Positions 27,468-36,218 of a stretch of 64,000 bases of DNA are shown here, one piece after another. The notes below the pieces were generated by a model that searched no databases, was not told the DNA's origin, and worked only from the letters and a program-made list of their open reading frames with translations. The DNA is from SMYC01 sp963578475 (GTDB taxonomy: Bacteria > Acidobacteriota > Vicinamibacteria > Marinacidobacterales > SMYC01), in contig CAUZCL010000022.1 in the NCBI GenBank assembly GCA_963578475.1, forward strand, positions 1-64,000, given 5' to 3'. Position 1 is the stretch's first letter; each line of letters opens with the position of its first letter. The position numbers and the translations under genes are program-made.

Positions 27468-30269
27468 ATGTATAGTCTCTTCAACAAGTTGGTAGGAAGT
27501 GGCTCGAAGGCAGCCTCCCCGGAGCTTTCGAAAGAGTTGGATCAGGCAACAAAGAAGGCCCGGAATCAAAAGACCCAGCTCAAGAAGCTAATCGACCAGG
27601 TCCAGGAGAGGGTCGATCAACTGTCTGGGGTGTCGAGCTCCGTCGACTCGATCGAGGAGCGCATATCGCTTGCGGAGAAGAACCTCGAGACGGTGGACAC
27701 GCGTTTGAGCAGTTCCGAGAAATTGTCGGGCGAGCTGGAGCAAACGGAAGAGAAGCTACAGGGCATTCAGGCAGAGGTGGAGGAGGCGCGGAACAAGATC
27801 GGCGAGGCGGCCACCCAGGCCACGGAGGCTAGAGTGAGCTCCGAAGCGCTCGAGGAGATTCTCAAGCTCAGTCGGAAAGCGGACGATCGGCTCGTATCTT
27901 TTGGTAAGAAATCTGATGAGTTGACAAAAGTGGAAAAGCAAGTCGGCGTCGTGCACGCTCAACTCGACGAATATCAGGATCGCTTGGGTTCCATGCAGGC
28001 CGAATTCAAGGATCGCATGGGCTCCGTACAGAAGGAATACAAGGAGATCCACGCGGCCGCCGGTTCTCTGGAAAAGAACACCTCAACGCTCCAGAAGGGC
28101 GGGGGAGCGCTCAAGAAAGAGCTCGATCGAGCTATGAAGAAAGCTCATGAGCTCGAGGGCAAGCTCTCCGAGCTCGCCTCTGCCGAAGATCGTTCCAAGT
28201 CGCTCGACAAGCAGCTCCACACGCTCAACGGTATGTGCGAGCACGTCAGTCAGAAGGCCCACGCTCTCGAGGCTGTCGAGGGCACGGTGGAGCGGGCCAA
28301 CGCGGAGTCGGCGCGGGTCAACGAATTGCTCTGGAACGTGGACCGTCAGGTCAAGAAGCTCAGCGACAACAAGCGCGTCATGGACAAGTCGTACGGCCGG
28401 CTGGCCCAACTGAACAAAATGTACGATGAGCTCGATGCTCGCGTGGAAGACGTCAAACAGGAGAAGAAGCAATTCGGCAGCGAAAGCCTCGACCTGACAA
28501 AGAACATGGCGTCCGCGCTCGACAGCCTGCGCCACGAGCTCTCTCGTGCCGACTCCATGCGCCAGCAAGTGGAGCTCACCGATCAGAAGGTCCAGGACCT
28601 CACGACGAGCGTTCGCGACTATGATCGACAGGCAAAGGCTCTGGCGGCCAAGCACAACGAGCTCGCCGCCGCACAGAGGAAAGCGGAGCAGCTAGAGGCT
28701 CGCCTTCAATCGATGCAATCGCTCGTCCAAAACGTGCACGAGAAGGTGGAGGGCCTAGGTCCCCTCGATGAACGTCTCGACTCGCTGTCGAAGCGCTCAA
28801 CGGAAGTGTCAAACGAGATGGACATGCTCAAGGCGCGGGGCTTGGTGGTGGAGGAGGTCGATTCCAGGTTGACCAAGCTCCTCACGAGCCAGGACGAGCT
28901 CCGTGGCAAGTTCTCGATGCTCTCCGAAGTACGCGCCGAGGTCGACCGCACGAACGGGGTCCTCGCTACGTTCCGCAGCGAGAGTGTCGACGCGGAAGGT
29001 CGGGCGAAGCAATTGTCGGAGCGCTTCCAGATGCTGGACGGTCTCAGCGATCGTCTCGACACGGCGCATCAACTGTCCGATGCACTCGCGGGAAAGTCGA
29101 ACGACCTCGAGCAAAGACTAGAGATGGTCCGGACCATTGAGACTCGCGTCAATGCTCTCAATGAGCTGAGCCAGGGAATCGAGACCCGGCTTCGGGAGCA
29201 GGCCACGCAGCAAGCGAGCCTCGCGTCCATGCAGTCGACGCAGGAAAGCTTCGGAGCCCAGCTCAAGGATCATCAAAAACAGTTGTCCTCGATGCACCGT
29301 TCGAACAGGTTGGCCCAGCTGTCTAAGACAGCCGAGGCCCTGAGCGGGCGACTAGAGGCGGCGGAGAGGCGTCTCGAAGAGATCGGGGTCGAAAAGCAAG
29401 GACTCATCGACTCACAGATGCAAACCGCCGGCATCGTCGAACAAATCGAGAGCGCTCTTTCGCGGTCCGCGACGCGCGTCGAGCAGTTCGAGACCTTCGA
29501 CAACCAGTTCAAAGAGGCAGGAGAGCTTCGGAAAAAGTGGGAAAAGGAGCTGCTCGAGCTCGATTCGCGTCAGAAGCAGATCGCGATTCAGGGCGCGTCC
29601 GCGGCGGTTCAGCTCGAAAAGATCGGCGGGCTCACGAAGGAACTGGAGAGGAAAGAGCATGAGTTCGCGACGCATCGCTCGAAAATGGGCGAGTTCAACG
29701 AAAAATTCCAATCACTCCAGGAAATGGTGGATGGCCTCGACCGCAACATTGGGCAGATCAACTCGCGCCAGAACACCGTGAAACGGGTAGCCCGCGACGT
29801 GGACGGCGTGTTCGATGTTTCGGAGCGAGTCAACAAAGAGGCGCAGGAGATTGCAGAAGCCCGCAATGGCATCCTCGAGACCAAGGAACTGGTGGCGCAA
29901 TTGTTGGGGCAGACAGGACAGCTCGAGAAGAAGGTGAGCTCCGTCGAACGCAAATATGGCGCGATTCAAGAGGCTGAGAGCAAGCTCGATGGCCTGAGCC
30001 ATCTCTTTCGGGACATCGACGTCAATATCGAGAGCTTCCAGAAGCAGAAAGCCTATATTGAGCACATCGGCGAAAAGCTGAATCAGATGGACTTCGCCGT
30101 CAAGCAGGCCGAGGCCGTCACGAAAATCCTCCAAGAGGAGCGGGATCTCGCCGAGCGCATTTACGAGACGAGTCGTCCCAAAGCCGCGGACAAGGCAAAA
30201 GCCAAACTCGACAAAGGCGTGCCAGTGTCACGGCGGGGCGGGGTCCTCCCTGATTCGGGTGTGAATTAA
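27468..30269 (+). CDS. Long coiled-coil protein
   Basis: A 933-aa protein that is almost entirely coiled coil from about residue 20 to 915: heptad-rich and full of Glu, Lys, Gln, Leu and Arg, with no membrane segment and no enzymatic motif. It is SMC- or myosin-like in composition only, with no Walker motifs. ATG 27468 is preferred because AAGGAG lies nine bases upstream; the frame is open 56 codons further but without a ribosome-binding site. It is likely a structural or scaffold protein. It is encoded just before the FHA regulators, and the two paralogous FHA proteins also have coiled-coil N-termini, so a shared assembly is possible but unproven. Confidence 0.82.
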   Translation: MYSLFNKLVGSGSKAASPELSKELDQATKKARNQKTQLKKLIDQVQERVDQLSGVSSSVDSIEERISLAEKNLETVDTRLSSSEKLSGELEQTEEKLQGIQAEVEEARNKIGEAATQATEARVSSEALEEILKLSRKADDRLVSFGKKSDELTKVEKQVGVVHAQLDEYQDRLGSMQAEFKDRMGSVQKEYKEIHAAAGSLEKNTSTLQKGGGALKKELDRAMKKAHELEGKLSELASAEDRSKSLDKQLHTLNGMCEHVSQKAHALEAVEGTVERANAESARVNELLWNVDRQVKKLSDNKRVMDKSYGRLAQLNKMYDELDARVEDVKQEKKQFGSESLDLTKNMASALDSLRHELSRADSMRQQVELTDQKVQDLTTSVRDYDRQAKALAAKHNELAAAQRKAEQLEARLQSMQSLVQNVHEKVEGLGPLDERLDSLSKRSTEVSNEMDMLKARGLVVEEVDSRLTKLLTSQDELRGKFSMLSEVRAEVDRTNGVLATFRSESVDAEGRAKQLSERFQMLDGLSDRLDTAHQLSDALAGKSNDLEQRLEMVRTIETRVNALNELSQGIETRLREQATQQASLASMQSTQESFGAQLKDHQKQLSSMHRSNRLAQLSKTAEALSGRLEAAERRLEEIGVEKQGLIDSQMQTAGIVEQIESALSRSATRVEQFETFDNQFKEAGELRKKWEKELLELDSRQKQIAIQGASAAVQLEKIGGLTKELERKEHEFATHRSKMGEFNEKFQSLQEMVDGLDRNIGQINSRQNTVKRVARDVDGVFDVSERVNKEAQEIAEARNGILETKELVAQLLGQTGQLEKKVSSVERKYGAIQEAESKLDGLSHLFRDIDVNIESFQKQKAYIEHIGEKLNQMDFAVKQAEAVTKILQEERDLAERIYETSRPKAADKAKAKLDKGVPVSRRGGVLPDSGVN

Positions 30270-30457
30270 GGCCTTTTTGGCCTGGCTGAGTTGCGTTTCC
30301 TCGAGGACCGAATTGGCTTGGGACTTCACGAGGGTCAGCGGGTCTTGCGTTTCACACATCCTATAATGTGGAGCTCTGCCTAATCGTTGCGTTGCTGCGC
30401 GTGGGCGACGGCACGCCTGGTACGAATAGCGCGAGGTGGCCAAACACACAAAAAGAA

Positions 30458-30940
30458 TCAGTTCCACGTCATATTCTGTAGAGCAGATAGATTCAGGTTC
30501 CTACCACTCAGGACACAGGCCACTTTGCTACCCGCCGCGGGCCGGATGGTTTCCGTCAGCAAGGCAGCGACCGTCGAAGCAGCAGCGCCTTCGGCCACCA
30601 GTTTGCATCTTTCCATAATCCACGGGATGGTGGTGAAAATCTCCTTTTCGTCGACGGTGACGATGTCATCAACGAACGCCTTGCAAATTTCGAAGGTGTA
30701 CTCGCCGACCGTCTTGACCGCAAGACCATCGATAATAATCGCAACGCTATCGAGTGTCACGAGTCGTCCCGCTTCGATGCTGCGCTTCATTGCGGGTGCC
30801 AAAGCCATTTCGACACCGATGACCTTGATCTCCGGCTTGATCAATTTGACGATCTGAGCGCACCCTGAAATCAAGCCGCCGCCGCCGATCGGCACGATGA
30901 GCATATCGAGGTCGGCCAAAGGGATCATGGCCTTGCGCGG
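30458..30940 (-). pseudogene. Threonine/serine dehydratase fragment (PLP fold type II)
   Basis: About 160 residues of the middle of a catabolic threonine dehydratase: MLIVPIGGGGLISG (phosphate-binding glycine loop), VIGVEMALAPAMKRS, then VAEGAAASTVAALL and VACVLSGRN. The N-terminal part with the PLP-binding lysine is absent, and the C-terminus stops soon after SGRN (normally SGGN), so it cannot be active. It is a relic between the coiled-coil gene and the first FHA gene. Confidence 0.85.
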
Positions 30941-31096
30941 TCGAGGGATAGGAGCGCCGCGATACGGGCGTTGGCGAACTCTCGTCGCTCCGCCGTGCTA
31001 CTTGAAATATCTTCCGCATCGCTGCTATCTTTCATTCGAACGCTGTTACTCCGTGAGCACCATTGCAGTGAATACTCAACCCTCTACAGAATCTCT

Positions 31097-31987
31097 ATGC
31101 TAGCTAAGCTCAAGGAAATCGATACCACCGCCATCAAGTCCCTCTTGAAGCTCAACCAGGAGCGAAACAAGGTCGCGGGGTTCATGGAGAGGGCCGAGTC
31201 GCTCCATGCACAGGTCGACAGCACGGTTTATGAGCGTGTCAGGAGCGACTACGAGACCAGGCATGTTGAGCTAGACATCAAGTCGGTACCCCTGAAGGAA
31301 CAGGCGAGAGAGCAGTATCGGAAGCTACACGATCTAAGAGAGCAGATAGAAGTCGCGTTCGAGCAAACTCGGATCGACAAAGAGGTAATCGAATTTCGGA
31401 ACGTGCTGGGCGAGCTTGCCGACCAAGATCTCGAGACGAAGCTCAAAGAGGCGGAGAAACTTCTCAAGAAGAAGAAATCTGAGCTTGTGGCAGCCGACAA
31501 ACTGAAGAAGCAATTCGTCGACGCATTCGACTCCGAGGCCGAGTTGGAGGAAGGCCTCGTCGCAGAGGAGCCGGCGCCGGAAATCGACGTGGGCACAACC
31601 GTGAACGGCATCCCGGCCCCTGTCGTCGATTCGAGTGACATGGATCGTAGAAATTCCGCGGGAACGGCGGTCTCCGACAACGCTACTTTTATCGTGCCGG
31701 CCGCGTCACTCGTGACTCTTGACGATCGAGGCGGCGATGCAGAAGCGTTCCCTCTGGGAGTCTTCAACTACATCGGTCGAACCGACGAAAACCAGGTACG
31801 TCTCGCGCTCGAGGGAGTCTCGCGTAAGCACGCGCTCATCACCGCAAGTCCGGACGGATTCGTCCTAAAAGACTTGGAATCCCGCAACGGCACTTATGTA
31901 AACGACGAGCTCGTCACCGAACGAGCACTCTCCGATGGAGACTTCATCGGGATCGGCAAGGTTCGCTGCCAATTCCGCCTCGGTTAG
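31097..31987 (+). CDS. Coiled-coil / FHA domain protein (paralogue 1)
   Basis: A 296-aa protein. Residues about 1-150 are helical coiled coil. A linker carries NATFIVPAASL with Thr197. Residues about 220-296 form an FHA domain with YIGRTDENQV, VSRKHALI and LESRNGTYVN, so the phosphothreonine-binding Arg, Ser and Asn are all present. FHA domains bind phosphothreonine peptides. ATG 31097 is chosen because it aligns with the start of the paralogue at 34638 (AKLKEIDTTAIKSL against GKLANIDISAVEKL). First of the plus-strand signalling genes facing the lanthipeptide operon. There is no membrane segment. Confidence 0.88.
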   Translation: MLAKLKEIDTTAIKSLLKLNQERNKVAGFMERAESLHAQVDSTVYERVRSDYETRHVELDIKSVPLKEQAREQYRKLHDLREQIEVAFEQTRIDKEVIEFRNVLGELADQDLETKLKEAEKLLKKKKSELVAADKLKKQFVDAFDSEAELEEGLVAEEPAPEIDVGTTVNGIPAPVVDSSDMDRRNSAGTAVSDNATFIVPAASLVTLDDRGGDAEAFPLGVFNYIGRTDENQVRLALEGVSRKHALITASPDGFVLKDLESRNGTYVNDELVTERALSDGDFIGIGKVRCQFRLG

Positions 31988-32090
31988 CCTGGCCACTGTT
32001 TCTCCGGGTTCATTTCTTTCAGCCGCAAGGTTCTCTCGCGACTCCCGAACCGCGGATTCCTCTTCTGGCGCGGCCTCTGCACGGATTCCA

Positions 32091-33242
32091 TCATCCGCCC
32101 TCACCAAGCCGTGCTTCGATGACGGACACGGCATTGGTAGCTGCAAGCGCGTCGAGGCCGAGGCGAGCCAACACGAAAACCACCTCACTGAGGTAGTCGA
32201 GATCTGTCAACCGCTCCAATCGGCCTCGGGCAAATACGGCAAGATTCCGAATACTCCTATGGACGACGCATTGCAGCACTTTGCTCGCCGCTGCCGAGAC
32301 CGAGGGAGACCCGAGGTAGTTCTCGAGTCGCCCCCCGGGACGATATTCCGGGTACGACTCCAGTCCAAAAAACCTGGCGGCGAGTCCTTGGTCGTAGGCA
32401 CCGGTGGCTTTCGCGAGCCCGACGAAGTCCGCTATGACCTCGTCGTGCAAATGATTTCTCATCTGAGAGAAAACTCGATACGTGAAATAGTGTGTGAACT
32501 CATGTTCACGCCGAATAGCAATTGAGCGAGCTCGCCATCCTTCTGCATCTACACCCAACGATTCCGCCGAGCAGTCGCTGTAATAGCCGGAGCTCAAGAT
32601 AATGAATCGGTCCTGATACAACCGCTTGTTGGGAATGACGGCCTCGCGAAATTCCTGGTGCCATTCTTCCTCACTCGCCGCGCGCCCGAGCTCGTGCTCC
32701 CAGTTGCGGCGATACGACCTCACTCGATCCCAATTGTTGAAGCCAGTCACGATGCAGGCTCCCATGGAAGCCGGGACGGGTTCGGGTTCGTTTCTCGATG
32801 AAAATACCCTCACCAAAGCTTCGAAATCGCTACGCTGTCCCGCAAGGATCACAGGCACGCGACCCGCGAGGCTCGAGTACACGCCCATGGTGATGTTTCC
32901 GGGCTCGGCAAAGGGCACACCCTCCGCGTAGCGCTCGGCTGCCTCGAAACGACCCCTCTTGGTCGCTAGCCGATACTCTTTTGTTTGGCTAATCCCTTCT
33001 TCAACGGGAAATCTCAACTGTACGAATCTATCTCGCAACACCGCCACCGCACCCTGCTCCTCGGCGTGAGCCGCATAGCTCTCCCAAGCAAGCACATGGG
33101 GCTCATCTTGAAGCGGAAACTTCGGCTTCTGCGCGGGAGACGTTTCGGAGTATGGATTCTCGAGGTATCGGGCTACTTCGTTCAGGACTTCGTCGTCCCG
33201 CTGACATTCCTGCAAAGTATCGTAGTCCATTAGAACCGCCAA
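32091..33242 (-). CDS. Hypothetical protein with HExxH metalloprotease-like motif
   Basis: A 383-aa protein, with no signal peptide or membrane segment. REHEFTHYFTYRVF (about residue 245) contains HEFTH, an HExxH zinc site. Eighteen or so residues later, LHDEVIADFVG supplies an acidic residue as in gluzincins, so a zinc peptidase active site is plausible. The remainder is not recognised. It is the only minus-strand gene among the FHA regulators at 31-38 kb. A role in processing a regulator or the lanthipeptide is conceivable, but only position suggests it. Confidence 0.6.
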   Translation of the reverse strand: MAVLMDYDTLQECQRDDEVLNEVARYLENPYSETSPAQKPKFPLQDEPHVLAWESYAAHAEEQGAVAVLRDRFVQLRFPVEEGISQTKEYRLATKRGRFEAAERYAEGVPFAEPGNITMGVYSSLAGRVPVILAGQRSDFEALVRVFSSRNEPEPVPASMGACIVTGFNNWDRVRSYRRNWEHELGRAASEEEWHQEFREAVIPNKRLYQDRFIILSSGYYSDCSAESLGVDAEGWRARSIAIRREHEFTHYFTYRVFSQMRNHLHDEVIADFVGLAKATGAYDQGLAARFFGLESYPEYRPGGRLENYLGSPSVSAAASKVLQCVVHRSIRNLAVFARGRLERLTDLDYLSEVVFVLARLGLDALAATNAVSVIEARLGEGG

Positions 33243-33598
33243 ACTCTACCTACCTTCGCATGCGAACTCTGGGAGGAGCTCTGTCTCTTCGCCAGCACCG
33301 CATTGGGCGCATTCTCTCTCCATCAACTCTTGGCAACCCACCTCTGTAATTCTGCCACCTTTCAGGTGTCAAAGTCTTGTCGTCCAAGCCGATCCTGTGC
33401 CGAGGCAGTGCGCGATGACGATACGCATCGCGTCGCACAGTTTATCGCTTCGTTCGCGAAGCTCTTCGCCTTTGCCGTCGAGCGCGCTCGTTGCTTCATC
33501 CAAGAATTTAGCGCACAATTGCCATCCGGCTGGAGACGGATCCGCCGCCTTCCGGAGAGCGCATGTTTCTTTGCAAGTTTGAGCGAGAGTAGTTGTCG
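33243..33598. other. Intergenic region between divergent genes
   Basis: About 356 bases between the HExxH gene and the cNMP/FHA gene, which diverge here. It must hold promoters for both, but no clear -35/-10 pair or operator stands out. No small gene is supported. Confidence 0.45.
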
Positions 33599-34378
33599 AT
33601 GAATTCTGTATCCAACGATTCCAACGACCTGGCTAGATTCATCGTTGCTGGTGCGGCCGGTGAGTACGTTTTCCAGGAGGGAGATGAAGGCGCGGAGATG
33701 TACATCATCCAGGCGGGCGAGATCGAGATCGTCAAGGAGCTCGCGGGTGATCCGCGCCAGCTCGCCCTTCTCGAAGTGGGTGACTTCTTCGGAGAAATGT
33801 CCCTTCTCGAGGGAATGCACCGGGACGCAAGCGCGCGCGCGGTTACCGATTACAAGCTTCTGAAAATCGACTACGGCACACTCGCACAGCTGTTGCAGGA
33901 GAACACAGAGATCGCGATTCAAATGCTCCGCAAGCTCTCGCGCCGCCTTCGCGAGCAGCAGGAAGCCGAGATCCGCGCTACCCGGTTCGCCGAGGAAGTG
34001 CTCGGTGAGCGGAGCGCCAGCCTTCCTCCCCCCGTGGATCCGCCGGGCAGAGCGCGCCGGCGAGCGGGGCTGGTACTGCTACCGAGCGGCGAGCACTTTT
34101 CCTTGTCCGAAACGGAGGAGACGTCGATCGGACGGTTCGACCGTTCCACCGGGATCGCACTGGACATCGACTTTACCGAGTTGGATACGGAACGGACGTT
34201 GAGCCGCCGTCACGCGACGATCGTCCGGGATGGAGACGGTTTCTATCTTCGTGAGGACACTAGCACGAGCAACGGCACGTACTTACGAGGCAACCGCATC
34301 AAGACCGGCGAGCGGAACGAGCTCAACGACGGTGACGAAGTCCGCTTCGGTGTTGTCAGGACGATTTTCCGTTGCTGA
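33599..34378 (+). CDS. Cyclic nucleotide-binding / FHA domain protein
   Basis: A 259-aa cytoplasmic regulator. Residues about 15-115 form a cNMP-binding beta-barrel: YVFQEGDEGAEMYIIQAGEIEIV, then GDFFGEMSLLEGMHRDASARA, which is the phosphate-binding cassette with Glu and Arg in place. Residues about 160-259 form an FHA domain with IGRFDR, LSRRHATI and TSTSNGTYLRGN. There is no C-terminal helix-turn-helix, so unlike CRP it probably does not bind DNA. It may link a cyclic-nucleotide signal to phosphoprotein binding. Divergent from the HExxH gene and upstream of the second coiled-coil/FHA gene. Confidence 0.9.
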   Translation: MNSVSNDSNDLARFIVAGAAGEYVFQEGDEGAEMYIIQAGEIEIVKELAGDPRQLALLEVGDFFGEMSLLEGMHRDASARAVTDYKLLKIDYGTLAQLLQENTEIAIQMLRKLSRRLREQQEAEIRATRFAEEVLGERSASLPPPVDPPGRARRRAGLVLLPSGEHFSLSETEETSIGRFDRSTGIALDIDFTELDTERTLSRRHATIVRDGDGFYLREDTSTSNGTYLRGNRIKTGERNELNDGDEVRFGVVRTIFRC

Positions 34379-34637
34379 CTCAAGGCCGGCGTTTCCCCCT
34401 ATCTCTTTGAAATCGGACGAGATGCTCGGTTGATCGCACTTCCGATTCCTGGTATCTTTCAAGGAAGGGAGGTGCTCGGTTTGCGAGGCCGCAACCATCG
34501 ACTGTCCCTGGAAAACTTCTGGGTGAGTGCGCCGACAGGTTTCGAAGACTGGTTTGTGGCCGTGTGCCAACGGGTCACGCCTGCTCTTCCGACGTTCCCA
34601 TCTGATGAACTCGACGGCCGTGACTAAAGGAGCCGTA

Positions 34638-35549
34638 GTGGCAGGGAAGCTCGCTAACATTGACATCTCCGCCGTGGAGAAGCTCGGTGCGATCAAAAAG
34701 CAACGGCTCCGCCTCGAGAAGTTCATCAAGAAGGCCGAGGAGAAAGCGGAGAGTATTTCCGAAAGGGTCTACCAGACGGTCATAGACGACTACCAAGACC
34801 AGCTGGAGCGACTCACCGCGGACGCCCAGCTGCACAAGAACGACGCGCGGCAAGCTTACGCGCTGTTCAAGCCCATCCGCGAAGAGCTGAAGCAGGCCTT
34901 CGAGCAAGCCCGCGCCGAGAAGGAGGAGATCGAGTTCCGCAGCGCGATTGGCGAAATCTCAAAGGAAGAGCTGGGGAAAAGGCTACCACCCTGCGAGCAG
35001 GCCCTGGAGCGTTGCCGTTCCGTCTTGGCTGATTCCGATGAGCTCAACAAGCGTTTCGTGAGCGCATTCGACACGGAAGACGAGCTCGAGCTGGAGTTGG
35101 ACATCGCCCCCACTCTCCCGAAAGTAGTCGACGGTGCCAGAATCCTGCCGACCGGCCCTAAGAGTGACGCCCGGCACAATGCAGGCGTCCCCAAGGTCAA
35201 GACGATGCTCATGGCACAGGAGACGCCGCCGTCCGCGGCGCGGGATTCCACGTTTATCGTTCCCAACGCAAGCCTTGTTCGAGAAGCGGAGGGAGACGAG
35301 CCTGTCGAGCATGCCCTCGGGTGTCTCAACTACATTGGACGTACGCCCGAGAACCAGATCCAGATTTCTCGGCCAGGAGTCTCGCGTGTACACGCCGTCA
35401 TCACCGCTAGCGCGACAGGTTTCACGCTCAAGGATCTCGAATCGCAGAACGGAACGCACGTCAACGATGAGCGGATCACGGAGCACGTATTGGAGGATGG
35501 CGATCGGATTCGGATTGCCAGCGCCGAGCTCGTTTTCCGGCGCACCTAG
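34638..35549 (+). CDS. Coiled-coil / FHA domain protein (paralogue 2)
   Basis: A 303-aa paralogue of the product of 31097-31987 along its whole length: coiled-coil N-terminus (about 1-150), linker with DSTFIVPNASL (Thr205), and a C-terminal FHA domain (YIGRTPENQI, VSRVHAVI, LESQNGTHVN). GTG 34638 is preferred over ATG 34605 because AAAGGAG sits five bases upstream and it aligns with the paralogue's start. The Thr motif just before the FHA domain recalls the N-terminal phosphothreonine switch of mycobacterial GarA, which its own FHA domain binds; that comparison is inference. It is followed 57 bases later by the STAS gene. Confidence 0.88.
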   Translation: MAGKLANIDISAVEKLGAIKKQRLRLEKFIKKAEEKAESISERVYQTVIDDYQDQLERLTADAQLHKNDARQAYALFKPIREELKQAFEQARAEKEEIEFRSAIGEISKEELGKRLPPCEQALERCRSVLADSDELNKRFVSAFDTEDELELELDIAPTLPKVVDGARILPTGPKSDARHNAGVPKVKTMLMAQETPPSAARDSTFIVPNASLVREAEGDEPVEHALGCLNYIGRTPENQIQISRPGVSRVHAVITASATGFTLKDLESQNGTHVNDERITEHVLEDGDRIRIASAELVFRRT

Positions 35550-35606
35550 ATCGTTCGCTTGCCCGATCGTCGGCCGGAATCGCGGCAAAGGTGCCTGAGT
35601 CACGAG

Positions 35607-36188
35607 ATGAAAATCAAGGAGATCAAGCACGGAAATATCGTTATTCTTCGACCCGACGGCAGCATCGATATGCGCTCGTCCACCCACCTCGAGCGCAAAG
35701 TCGTGGAGCTGCTCGACGGCGGCACTCGATGGCTGGTCATGGACTTTCGCTCGATCGAACACCTGACGAGTGCGGGTATTCGCGTGCTGGTCATGGCCGC
35801 GAAACGACTCGACGCCATCGATGGAGGACTGGTGCTCTGCTCGTTGAACGAACACGTGAAGTCGGTCTTCCAAGTCTCTGGACTCACCGGCTACTTCCGC
35901 ATGGTCTGCTCTCGCGAAGAGGCCATCGCCGAGCTCGACTCCGAGCCGGTAGGCAAGCCCTCCCGGCTCGCCTCGCTGGCAATGAAACTGCTGGGGGACG
36001 AGTCGCGCCAGCTCAAGCCGGAGACGACTCCCACAAACGATAAGCGGAACCCGAGCCTTTCGTTCGAGGTGGCGGAGCTCTTATCCCGTCCCCGCTCGCC
36101 GCGAAGCCCGGCGTCATCTTCTCGAAACAAGACGCGGCAAGACGGAACGTCGTCGGGAAGTTCCGAGCGTGGCAAGACCAAATCCTGA
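35607..36188 (+). CDS. STAS-domain anti-anti-sigma factor
   Basis: A 193-aa protein. Residues 1-105 are a STAS domain of the SpoIIAA/RsbV type: GSIDMRSSTHLERKV, then VMDFRSIEHLTSAGIRVLV, whose Ser in LTSAG is the residue normally phosphorylated by an RsbW/SpoIIAB kinase. The C-terminal 85 residues are low-complexity (Ser, Arg, Lys). Such proteins bind and sequester a kinase/anti-sigma factor when unphosphorylated. A matching SpoIIE phosphatase (36219) and RsbW-like kinase (37920) are encoded next to it, so a partner-switch module is complete except for a visible sigma factor. Confidence 0.9.
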   Translation: MKIKEIKHGNIVILRPDGSIDMRSSTHLERKVVELLDGGTRWLVMDFRSIEHLTSAGIRVLVMAAKRLDAIDGGLVLCSLNEHVKSVFQVSGLTGYFRMVCSREEAIAELDSEPVGKPSRLASLAMKLLGDESRQLKPETTPTNDKRNPSLSFEVAELLSRPRSPRSPASSSRNKTRQDGTSSGSSERGKTKS

Positions 36189-36218
36189 TCGCCAACCTCT
36201 CACGTTCCGCAATAGCGC

